This document shows, piece after piece, positions 1 through 6,316 of a stretch of 17,946 bases of DNA. The position numbers and the translations under genes were made by a program. The notes beneath the pieces are model-generated. The model had not been told where the DNA came from. It did no database searches and saw nothing but the letters and a program-made list of their open reading frames with translations. The stretch comes from an uncultured Oscillospiraceae bacterium (GTDB lineage: Bacteria > Bacillota_A > Clostridia > Oscillospirales > Oscillospiraceae): assembly GCA_900769845.1 (NCBI GenBank), contig CAAGIF010000242.1, positions 1 through 17,946 on the forward strand, read 5' to 3'. Each line of letters opens with the position of its first letter. The first letter of the stretch is position 1.

Positions 1-210
1 AGGCGCCATACCGGTTTTTGCGTAGACAAGATCCGTCAGATCCCGGCAAAGCTGGTTGGTCTGGCGGGAGTTTACAATATTTCTGGCAAAATAGGCAAAG
101 TTACCAACCTCGAAGTCCTCAACCAGACGGCGGGCCTGGTCATCCAGCACGGGAGAAGGGAAACCTGCAACGATCATTTGTCCGATTTTATGCTTCAGTT
201 CCTGTTTCAT
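1..210 (-). CDS. Glycoside hydrolase family 3 (NagZ-like beta-N-acetylhexosaminidase), N-terminal part only
   Basis: The first 70 residues of a cytosolic protein are visible; the rest lies beyond the left edge. The N-terminus has a KIGQMIVAGF segment, a central VGNFAYFARNI segment, and SRQTNQLCRDL after it. This is the first strand and helix pattern of GH3 TIM barrels of the NagZ type, in which a Gly/Ile-rich strand is followed by F-A-R-N. That family removes terminal beta-N-acetylglucosamine, and often works on muropeptides or N-glycan fragments. The ATG at 208-210 is preceded by AAAGGAA at 8-9 bases. No signal peptide is seen, so intracellular action on imported substrate is likely. It follows the SIS gene by 67 bases and probably belongs to the same operon. 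The catalytic Asp and the Asp/His dyad lie outside the window, so the exact GH3 subgroup cannot be settled. Confidence 0.72.
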   Translation of the reverse strand, partial: MKQELKHKIGQMIVAGFPSPVLDDQARRLVEDFEVGNFAYFARNIVNSRQTNQLCRDLTDLVYAKTGMAP

Positions 211-239
211 TTTCGCATTTCCTTTCTTTATTGCAGTTG

Positions 240-271
240 TCTGCGCAGACCGGGTCTCCGGCCTGCGCAGA
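240..271 (-). other. Intergenic stem-loop between SIS gene and GH3 gene
   Basis: An inverted repeat with 14-base arms and a 4-base loop (AGAC on the minus strand). The only non-Watson-Crick pair is a G.U wobble when read as minus-strand RNA; on the plus strand it would be an A-C mismatch. No T-tract follows on either strand, so it is not a canonical terminator. It more likely acts as an RNA stability or processing element in the leader of the GH3 gene. Confidence 0.55.
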
Positions 272-277
272 AAAATA

Positions 278-1009
278 TCAAAGGCTGGGCACTCTGGAGC
301 GGTAGGCTTCCAGAATGGACTTGTTGGCGCTGTCGCCCTCGTCCGTATTGGCGCTGGTAAAGACAGGGGGAACCATGCCCTTCTCCAGGAGCTTTTCAAC
401 GGCATTGATGGTCACCAGATTGACCAGAGTAATGTCCAAAATAGAGGATGTGGGGCCGATTTTCTGCTTCATTCCCTCCAGCGCGACGGATGCGTCACCG
501 GCAATACCGCAGTTATCCAGTACATAGTCACAGACCTGGTACAAGTTCTGGCCGCTGGGATGGCGGGAGGAAACACTGGAAGTATGGTTGATGGAAGTGA
601 TGGCAACGGTGACCGCGCCGCGCTTCTTTGCCTCCAGAGCAGCATCGATAATGGCAGAATTCCGTCCGGAATTGGAGATCAGGAACAGTACATCGCCCTT
701 GCCCAGGCTGGTGTGGGAAACTACCACATTGCCAAGGCCTGCTACCCGCTCGTAGGAGCTGCTCTTGCTTGCGCCCTCATGGAGCATCAGGTCGGACTCC
801 AGAATGGGGTAAATGCAAGCCAGACCGCCGGCGCGGTAGAAGGGCTCCTCACAGATCATGTGAGAGTGGCCGGTGCCAAAGAAATACAGCAAGCCGCCGT
901 TATAAATCGCGTCAGCGCAAACCGAGGCAACCTGGTCAATGGCTGCTTCCTGGGTATTTTCCAGCTGATCAAGAAGTCTGCGGATGTTTTCAAGATAAAT
1001 TTTATTCAT
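278..1009 (-). CDS. SIS-domain phosphosugar-binding protein (UPF0309-like)
   Basis: A 243-residue single-domain SIS protein, the usual length of the UPF0309 family. Phosphosugar-binding signatures are GTGHSH at residues 45-50 and SNSGRN at 112-117. SIS proteins isomerise, dehydrate or sense phosphorylated (amino) sugars; relatives are GlmS, MurQ and, from memory, the Streptomyces UPF0309 protein NagS, described as a GlcNAc-6-phosphate dehydratase. Gene position supports an amino-sugar-phosphate substrate: a BadF-type kinase lies three genes upstream and an NagZ-like GH3 directly downstream. The start ATG at 1007-1009 has GGAGG nine bases upstream, and the upstream M20 gene stops four bases before it, which indicates translational coupling. 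The family is clear; isomerase, dehydratase or etherase activity cannot be told apart from the sequence alone. Confidence 0.85.
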   Translation of the reverse strand: MNKIYLENIRRLLDQLENTQEAAIDQVASVCADAIYNGGLLYFFGTGHSHMICEEPFYRAGGLACIYPILESDLMLHEGASKSSSYERVAGLGNVVVSHTSLGKGDVLFLISNSGRNSAIIDAALEAKKRGAVTVAITSINHTSSVSSRHPSGQNLYQVCDYVLDNCGIAGDASVALEGMKQKIGPTSSILDITLVNLVTINAVEKLLEKGMVPPVFTSANTDEGDSANKSILEAYRSRVPSL

Positions 1010-1013
1010 AGCG

Positions 1014-2162
1014 TCATTCCTCCAGATTGGCTCCGTCCAGCAGTGCCTGGATCAGTTCCACGCACATGCGGAGCCGGTTTAGAATGGTATCTGCCTTCAC
1101 ATATTCTTCTACGGTATGGGAGAACTCGCCTTCCGCGCCCATACCGTCCACCACGGGGGTACCGACGGATGCCACAAAAGAACCGTCGCTGCCGCCGCCG
1201 TGGGTCCGGGGTCCCAACTCCAGGCCGTTGCGCTCGGCAGCCTGCCGGGCAAGTTCATAGAGTTTTTTGGATGCTTCGGTCTGCTGCATAGGCGGGCGTC
1301 TTGCCAGGATCTTCAGTTCCGTCTTCACCCGGGGATCCGGCGATTGGGCAACAAAGGCTTCGATCTGGGACAGCATCCTATCGCCCTGGCAGTCATCGTA
1401 GAACCGAACCTCGCCAATGCACTTGGCAGCATCTGCCACGATATTCCCCTTCCAGACGCCGCCTTCCATTCCGCCGATGTTGATGGAATTGCCGATCTCG
1501 TCATTTCGCAGGGTGTAAAGATTTGCAATGATATGGCAGAGCGCCTGAATCGCGCTGTGCCCCAGCGTGTAATTCACGCCGGAATGGGCAGCAATGCCCT
1601 CAGCGCTGATGGTAAAGGTGATCAGGCCCTTACGGGCAACGGTGCAGTAGCCCGGCTTGGAGGGCTCCATGCACAGGCAGGCAACGGAGTTTCTTCCCTG
1701 CTCCATAATCAAATCCTGGCTTTCCTTGGATCCGATCTCCTCGTCACAATTCAGAAGACCGCAGAGACACCAATCCTCGGGAAGCTTGCCAGCGAATACG
1801 CGCATGATCTCCAGGATCATCAGCACGCCGCTCTTCATGTCCAGCACGCCGGGACCGTAGAGTACATCTCCCTTGCGGTTGTAGGGCCGCTGGGCCACGG
1901 TTCCCACGGGGAAAACCGTATCCATATGACCGATCATCAAGATCTGCTTACTGCCGGTTCCCAGACGGCACTCCAAAAGATTGCCGCCGGGGCGATCATG
2001 GGTGGTAACCTGGCAGCCAATAGCCTCAAATTCCTTTCCCAGTTCGGTGGACATGGCATCCAGGCCCTCTTTCCCTCCACTGGGGGTATCCATATTCACA
2101 TAATGCTCCAGCCGGGCAAGGTACGCCTCCAGCGTGGTTAGCTCATAATTTCCAGAATGCAT
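1014..2162 (-). CDS. M20 family zinc peptidase/deacylase (glutamate carboxypeptidase CPG2-like)
   Basis: A 382-residue protein with the full M20 motif set. The metal ligands and catalytic residues, in order, are H79 in GHMDTV, D108 in YGPGVLDMKSG, the E141-E142 pair in CDEEIGS, E166 in MEPS and H349 in EFSHT. These match the CPG2 arrangement in order and spacing. The family hydrolyses amide bonds of acylated amino acids or short peptides with a two-zinc site. There is no signal peptide, so it is cytosolic. The chosen start is the ATG at 2160-2162, which has GGAG about 11 bases upstream; an in-frame GTG four codons earlier (2172-2174) is also possible. It overlaps the end of the ceramidase-like gene by 25 bases, so translation is probably coupled. 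In this cluster it could cleave a peptide from a muropeptide-like substrate or deacylate an amino sugar, which is inference. Confidence 0.87.
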   Translation of the reverse strand: MHSGNYELTTLEAYLARLEHYVNMDTPSGGKEGLDAMSTELGKEFEAIGCQVTTHDRPGGNLLECRLGTGSKQILMIGHMDTVFPVGTVAQRPYNRKGDVLYGPGVLDMKSGVLMILEIMRVFAGKLPEDWCLCGLLNCDEEIGSKESQDLIMEQGRNSVACLCMEPSKPGYCTVARKGLITFTISAEGIAAHSGVNYTLGHSAIQALCHIIANLYTLRNDEIGNSINIGGMEGGVWKGNIVADAAKCIGEVRFYDDCQGDRMLSQIEAFVAQSPDPRVKTELKILARRPPMQQTEASKKLYELARQAAERNGLELGPRTHGGGSDGSFVASVGTPVVDGMGAEGEFSHTVEEYVKADTILNRLRMCVELIQALLDGANLEE

Positions 2163-3376
2163 TGTTTCGCACACTCCAAAACTTGTTCCCGCGACTCCGG
2201 CATATACCGGGACGCGATATCTTCGTAGCTGCTGTTAATGGTCAGCGGCGCGCCGCTGGGCAGGTAGCCGTCATAGCCGCCGGTATAGCACTGCACATAC
2301 ACAGGCTTGCCGGCAACATCCCACAGTGCGCGCTCCATCACGGTGCAATCCCCGCTGTCCAGCTCAAAGGGAATCCCCAGCAGTGTAAATGCGCCCATAT
2401 CCACCGCGCAGATCTCTACGATCCGTGCAGGCTCTGCGGTGACATTCTGCCGCTCCAGCACCGCCAGACGGGAATCGTATTCCCGAAGCATCTGAGAATC
2501 CCTGCACTGAGCCATAAGCTGCCGCAGGGCATCCATCAGCTCGGTTCGCTGGGCGCCCTCCGGTCCTGCTCCCCGAGACAAAGTGATCTGTTTGCGGGAG
2601 GCTCGGATCCCGTCCAGCGCATCCACGGGAGTAACAGCTGTTTCATCCAGTCCCTTTGCCAGAATCCCGCCGATCCGGCGAAGCTCTGCAGGGCTGGATT
2701 CGGTGCGGGTGAACCGCGTGGACAGGTCACCGCAGGCGCCATTCAGGAAGAATATCCGCTCTCCGTTTTCAGCCTGGGCAGCAACTGCGCCGGGCAGATC
2801 CCGGGAAAACAGAAGGTTCTTCTCGTCCAGAATCGTCGGATGGCAGCGAAAGCCACAGATCGTGATTTGCTGCTGTTCCGTTGTGAATTGCACCTTCAAC
2901 AGAGGCATGGCAAAATCCGCTCCGGCGCGGCCTTGATTTCGCCGGGAAGATACTCCGGATACGCCGGAGACACCTGCCGCCATTTGCGCCTGCTGCAGCT
3001 GCTGTATGGCATTTTCCGCCGCAGCAACCGTCTTTCGATGCAGCTGTGCAATGTAGTTTTCGTCATAATGTTTGCTGTAGGAAAACACGCAGGAAGGCGC
3101 GCTGTGGGTATGGGTCGCGCAGACCCATATTCTGTCCGGGGAAACCGTAAGATTCCCTGCCAGTTCCCGGCGAAGGGAATCGCAGAGGCTTCGCTCTACG
3201 CCCAGTACATCATAGGAGCAAAACAGGAACCGTTCTCCGGATGCATCCTCCAAAGCCAGGACGGAAACATACAATGGATCCAGAACGCCCACGGAAGGGG
3301 CGGTTCTGCGGTCAAATCCCGCCATAGCAGCAGAAAAATCCGGTGTAATCTCTACCCGGGAAAATCCAGCCTTCAT
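2138..3376 (-). CDS. Neutral/alkaline non-lysosomal ceramidase-like hydrolase, cytosolic
   Basis: A 412-residue protein resembling the N-terminal catalytic domain of neutral ceramidases. Recognisable motifs are ITPD near the N-terminus, the zinc motif ATHTHSAP with H89 and H91, a further histidine in FRCHPT (H179), NGACGDLS at 212-219 (the nucleophile-serine region in ceramidases), and GYDGYLP near the C-terminus. True ceramidases are secreted, have about 650 residues or more and carry a C-terminal Ig-like domain. This one has no signal peptide and no such domain, so ceramide is probably not the substrate. An intracellular amidase or deacylase on an amino-sugar or related amide fits the neighbours better. 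A short GVSGVSGVSS run occurs at about 135-144. The start ATG overlaps the stop of the kinase gene by four bases (ATGA). Confidence 0.8.
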   Translation of the reverse strand: MKAGFSRVEITPDFSAAMAGFDRRTAPSVGVLDPLYVSVLALEDASGERFLFCSYDVLGVERSLCDSLRRELAGNLTVSPDRIWVCATHTHSAPSCVFSYSKHYDENYIAQLHRKTVAAAENAIQQLQQAQMAAGVSGVSGVSSRRNQGRAGADFAMPLLKVQFTTEQQQITICGFRCHPTILDEKNLLFSRDLPGAVAAQAENGERIFFLNGACGDLSTRFTRTESSPAELRRIGGILAKGLDETAVTPVDALDGIRASRKQITLSRGAGPEGAQRTELMDALRQLMAQCRDSQMLREYDSRLAVLERQNVTAEPARIVEICAVDMGAFTLLGIPFELDSGDCTVMERALWDVAGKPVYVQCYTGGYDGYLPSGAPLTINSSYEDIASRYMPESREQVLECAKQCILEIMS

Positions 3377-4338
3377 AGCAGGACCCCCTTCGCATTTTCC
3401 ATGAGGTTTTTCGCACCCTCCAGATATCCCAGTCTCTCCAGTGCAATGGCAGCGGAAGAAACCGCGGGATGCACCACGGGATAGCAGATTTCACTAATCC
3501 GATCCGTACGGCGACGGATTGCCTGCTCTACCATAGGAAACAGCGCCCGATCCGGGTGGACAATGCTGCCGGATAGAACCAGAGGCAAAATTTCCCCGGT
3601 GGTATCCCGTTCCACAGCAGTGGTCACAGCCAGGGCGATCTCCTCGGCGCAGCGGCGCAGAAGTCCCTCAGCCACGGCATTTCCACGGTTGTACAATCCG
3701 AAGACTGCCTTTGCCGCAGAAGCGACAAGGCTCCGGGTATCTCCGCGGTTCAGTTCCCGAAGGAGCTGATGGGGCGTTTCCACCCCATAGTTTTCAAAAA
3801 CGCCGTCCAGAAACATCTGATCCATAGGTTCTCTGCCGTCGTACATCCGGCAGGCAGTACGCAGCGCGCTCAGACCAAGATCATAGCCGGAACCCTCATC
3901 GCCCAACAGGGGACCCCAGCCGCTGACGCGAATGGAACTCTCCTGGCGGCAAACATAGGTGACCGCGCCGGTGCCGGCAATGGAAACCACACCGGGACGA
4001 CTGCCCACACCGCCGTACCACAGGGGTGTGATGTCACCGTCGCATTCCAGATACTCCGTATCCATACAGGTCTGGAAGAAGGGCACATGGGATTGGCCGT
4101 GCTGATGCAAAATCGCAGCGGAGGCCATGAAAGCACCGGCAAGGATCTGCCGCTCCAAACCCGCCTGCTCGAATGCCTGATTCAAAGCAGTGTGTACGGA
4201 TTGGGCAGCCATTTCCTTGCCGCAGTATAAATAATTGGAGGGACCTCCCAGGCCGGTGCCCAGGAGGTTGCCCTTTTCATCTGTTAAAACACAGGCGGTT
4301 TTGGTTCCGCCGCCGTCAAATCCGGCAAATAATTTCAT
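3373..4338 (-). CDS. BadF/BadG/BcrA-type ATPase, likely N-acetylglucosamine kinase
   Basis: A 321-residue member of the ASKHA sugar-kinase/ATPase superfamily. The phosphate-1 motif is DGGGTKT at residues 8-14. A phosphate-2 motif, IAGTGAV, lies mid-protein and is followed by WGPLLGDEGSGYDLG, which is typical of the N-acetylglucosamine kinase (NAGK) branch. A late adenosine-type motif, VLSGSIV, is also present. Length and layout match NAGK-like kinases, not the iron-sulfur 2-hydroxyacyl-CoA dehydratase activators, whose cluster cysteines are absent. The reaction expected is ATP-dependent 6-phosphorylation of GlcNAc or a related amino sugar after uptake by a non-phosphorylating ABC importer. 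AGGA lies nine bases before the start. It sits 27 bases after the permease gene and overlaps the next gene by four bases. Confidence 0.85.
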   Translation of the reverse strand: MKLFAGFDGGGTKTACVLTDEKGNLLGTGLGGPSNYLYCGKEMAAQSVHTALNQAFEQAGLERQILAGAFMASAAILHQHGQSHVPFFQTCMDTEYLECDGDITPLWYGGVGSRPGVVSIAGTGAVTYVCRQESSIRVSGWGPLLGDEGSGYDLGLSALRTACRMYDGREPMDQMFLDGVFENYGVETPHQLLRELNRGDTRSLVASAAKAVFGLYNRGNAVAEGLLRRCAEEIALAVTTAVERDTTGEILPLVLSGSIVHPDRALFPMVEQAIRRRTDRISEICYPVVHPAVSSAAIALERLGYLEGAKNLMENAKGVLL

Positions 4339-4365
4339 GCCAGCTCATCCTTTCGGATCTTGGAA

Positions 4366-5265
4366 TTAGCCCTTAACAGCACCTGCAGTAAGACCGCCGA
4401 TAAACTGCTTCTGAGCGCACAGGAACAGGATAACCAGAGGCATAATTGCCATGGTCATGCCGGCGCACAGATAGCCCCATTCCGTCAGGTTCAAGCCGCG
4501 GAACATGTTCAGCGCGACCTGAATGGGCTTCATGCTAATATCGGTGCTAACAATCAGAGGCCACATATACTGGTTCCAGGACCACATTGCCTTCAGAATG
4601 GTCATGGTGCCGATGATGGGCAGGGAGATGGGCATAATAACAGTCAGGTAAATACGGAAGTCCGACGCGCCATCCAGCTTTGCGCACTCCTCCAGCTCTT
4701 TGGCAATGCTGAGGAAGTGAGAACGGAACAGGGAAATACCCATACCGGAAGCCAGGAAGGGAATGATCATTGCCTTATAGGAGTTCAGCCAGCCCAGATC
4801 CTTAACAATCAGGTACTCGGGAACCAGTGTAACATAGAAGGGAATCATCATCGTTGCCAGCGCCAGGAATACGAACAGATTCTTGCCGGGGAAATCCTTG
4901 AATGCCAGAACATAGGCCGCCAGGGAGTCAACAATAATACCCAGGCTGGTAATAAACACCGTGCAAATAATACTGTTTACAAAGAAGGTTCCCATGGTGA
5001 TCGGCTTGTCCGGATTGGGAGAGAAAGCCTTAGGGAAATTCCAGGCATCCAGGAAGTTTTGCAGGGTAATATCATGGGGAATCAAGCTGGTGGGAGGAAT
5101 CTTGGTATTGGGCGACAGTGCCGTGGCAAGCATCCACAGCAACGGAGTCAGCATAACTACCGCACCGATGATCAGAATCAGGTTCATTCCCGCGCTCTTT
5201 GCTCTATTCTTATTCTTCTCAGACAGAAGAGAATTGTCTGCAGACTTGGGTTTATCAAGAATCAT
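4366..5265 (-). CDS. ABC sugar importer permease, MalG/UgpE type
   Basis: A 299-residue inner-membrane protein with six predicted transmembrane segments, the first beginning around residue 28. The cytoplasmic coupling loop has the canonical EAA motif, EECAKLDGASDFRIY followed by IMPISLP. This identifies it as the second (MalG-like) permease of a CUT1 carbohydrate ABC importer. The C-terminus GLTAGAVKG is characteristic of this class. The start ATG has AGGAGG seven bases upstream, and that Shine-Dalgarno sequence overlaps the stop codon of the preceding permease gene (TAAGGAGG), so the two subunits are coupled. The N-terminal 27 residues are charged and cytoplasmic. Confidence 0.93.
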   Translation of the reverse strand: MILDKPKSADNSLLSEKNKNRAKSAGMNLILIIGAVVMLTPLLWMLATALSPNTKIPPTSLIPHDITLQNFLDAWNFPKAFSPNPDKPITMGTFFVNSIICTVFITSLGIIVDSLAAYVLAFKDFPGKNLFVFLALATMMIPFYVTLVPEYLIVKDLGWLNSYKAMIIPFLASGMGISLFRSHFLSIAKELEECAKLDGASDFRIYLTVIMPISLPIIGTMTILKAMWSWNQYMWPLIVSTDISMKPIQVALNMFRGLNLTEWGYLCAGMTMAIMPLVILFLCAQKQFIGGLTAGAVKG

Positions 5266-5277
5266 AGGTGCACCTCC

Positions 5278-6156
5278 TTAGTCATCCTCGCTGACCTTGT
5301 TCTGGATTATGGTCAGGATAGTAAGAATAACGAAAATAATAACAGCGATCGCGCTGGCCTTACCCATGTTGAACTCAACAAAGCCGCTGTTGTACAGCAG
5401 GGTAATCAGCGTTGTGGTAGCATAGCCGGGGCCACCGCCTGTCATAACATTAACAGGGGTAAAGACCTGGAAGCTGCTGATCGTTTCCGTGGTCATCAGG
5501 AACAGGGTGGTGGGCTTCAGCAGAGGCAGTGTGATCTTCGTCAGCTTTTGCCAGGGAGTAATGGGATCCAAAGAAACCGCTTCGTAGATATCTTCAGAAA
5601 TACTCAGAAGTCCGCCGAGATAAATAATCATAACATAGCCCAGAGATTTCCAGACGCTAAGCAGGATAACTATGGCCATAGCCCATACATTGTCCGACAA
5701 AAACGCCTTTGGTTCAAGGCCGAGTTTCATAAGAACCTGGTTTGCGATACCGCTGGAACCGGGATCAAAAATTAATTTAAACACGATTGCAACCGCAACC
5801 ATGGAAGAGACATAGGGAATGTAGTAGATAACTTTGTAGATATTCTTATGCTTAACAAGCTTGTTGTGGATCAGCAGAGCCAAAAACAGTCCGGCAGCCA
5901 TCAGTACCGGAACGGTAAAAATGGTGTAAATGACAGTATTTTTCATGGCCTGCGCAAAAATGGGGTTCTTAAACAGGGTAATATAGTTTTTCAGTCCAAC
6001 AAACTTCGCTGCCTTGAAAGAAGACAGACTATATTTACACATGGACAGATAGAAGGATTGAACGGTGGGCCAGAAAATAAACAGCCCAAATACCACGAAT
6101 GCGGGTATCAAAAAGAGGTAATAACCGAATTTCTCTCTTTTACTTGCAACGATCAT
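5278..6156 (-). CDS. ABC sugar importer permease, MalF/UgpA type
   Basis: A 292-residue membrane protein with six transmembrane segments and a CUT1 MalF/UgpA-type fold, including the FWPTVQSFYLS segment after TM1. The start at 6154-6156 is chosen because AGGAGA lies seven bases upstream. An in-frame Met further upstream at 6210 falls inside the intergenic stem-loop and has no ribosome site. The EAA coupling loop reads EAVSLDPITPWQKLTK followed by LPLLKP. The usually invariant Gly of the D-G-A core is replaced by Pro (D197-P198), which is unusual, while the partner permease keeps DGAS. It follows the binding-protein gene and the stem-loop, and runs straight into the second permease gene. Confidence 0.92.
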   Translation of the reverse strand: MIVASKREKFGYYLFLIPAFVVFGLFIFWPTVQSFYLSMCKYSLSSFKAAKFVGLKNYITLFKNPIFAQAMKNTVIYTIFTVPVLMAAGLFLALLIHNKLVKHKNIYKVIYYIPYVSSMVAVAIVFKLIFDPGSSGIANQVLMKLGLEPKAFLSDNVWAMAIVILLSVWKSLGYVMIIYLGGLLSISEDIYEAVSLDPITPWQKLTKITLPLLKPTTLFLMTTETISSFQVFTPVNVMTGGGPGYATTTLITLLYNSGFVEFNMGKASAIAVIIFVILTILTIIQNKVSEDD

Positions 6157-6197
6157 AGGCTCATCTCCTATTTGTAAACTCTTGACTTTATTTTTCA

Positions 6198-6241
6198 GGC
6201 GCGGTACCATCTCGCGGAAATCCGCGAGACGGCACCGCGCC
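6198..6241 (-). other. Long stem-loop between binding-protein and permease genes
   Basis: An inverted repeat with 20-base arms and a 4-base loop. The two non-complementary positions become G.U wobbles in minus-strand RNA but would be A-C mismatches in plus-strand RNA, so the structure fits the operon's own transcript. No T-tract follows, so it is not a standard terminator. Stem-loops in this position (malE-malF type) are known to protect the upstream binding-protein mRNA from 3' exonucleases, giving more binding protein than permease. Confidence 0.8.
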
Positions 6242-6316
6242 CTAGTTCGTTATTGGATTGAGCCTCCGTTAGAAATTGGGGAATGGCTCAGTCAGATAAT
6301 TCGACTTATCGTCAGA

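Noticed and set aside
2162..3484. 440-residue plus-strand frame opposite the ceramidase-like gene
   Set aside because: The minus-strand gene has catalytic motifs and couples to its neighbours; this frame has none.
4360..5775. 471-residue plus-strand open frame across both permease genes
   Set aside because: It is antisense to two well-supported permeases and has a low-complexity Gln/Asn-rich composition typical of shadow frames.
6157..6210. Longer start for the MalF-type permease at 6210
   Set aside because: The codon is within the intergenic stem-loop and lacks a ribosome site; the start at 6156 has AGGAGA at good spacing.
6198..6241. Intrinsic terminator after the binding-protein gene
   Set aside because: The stem is strong but the following minus-strand sequence is A-rich, not a T-tract, and the permease genes downstream need the same transcript.
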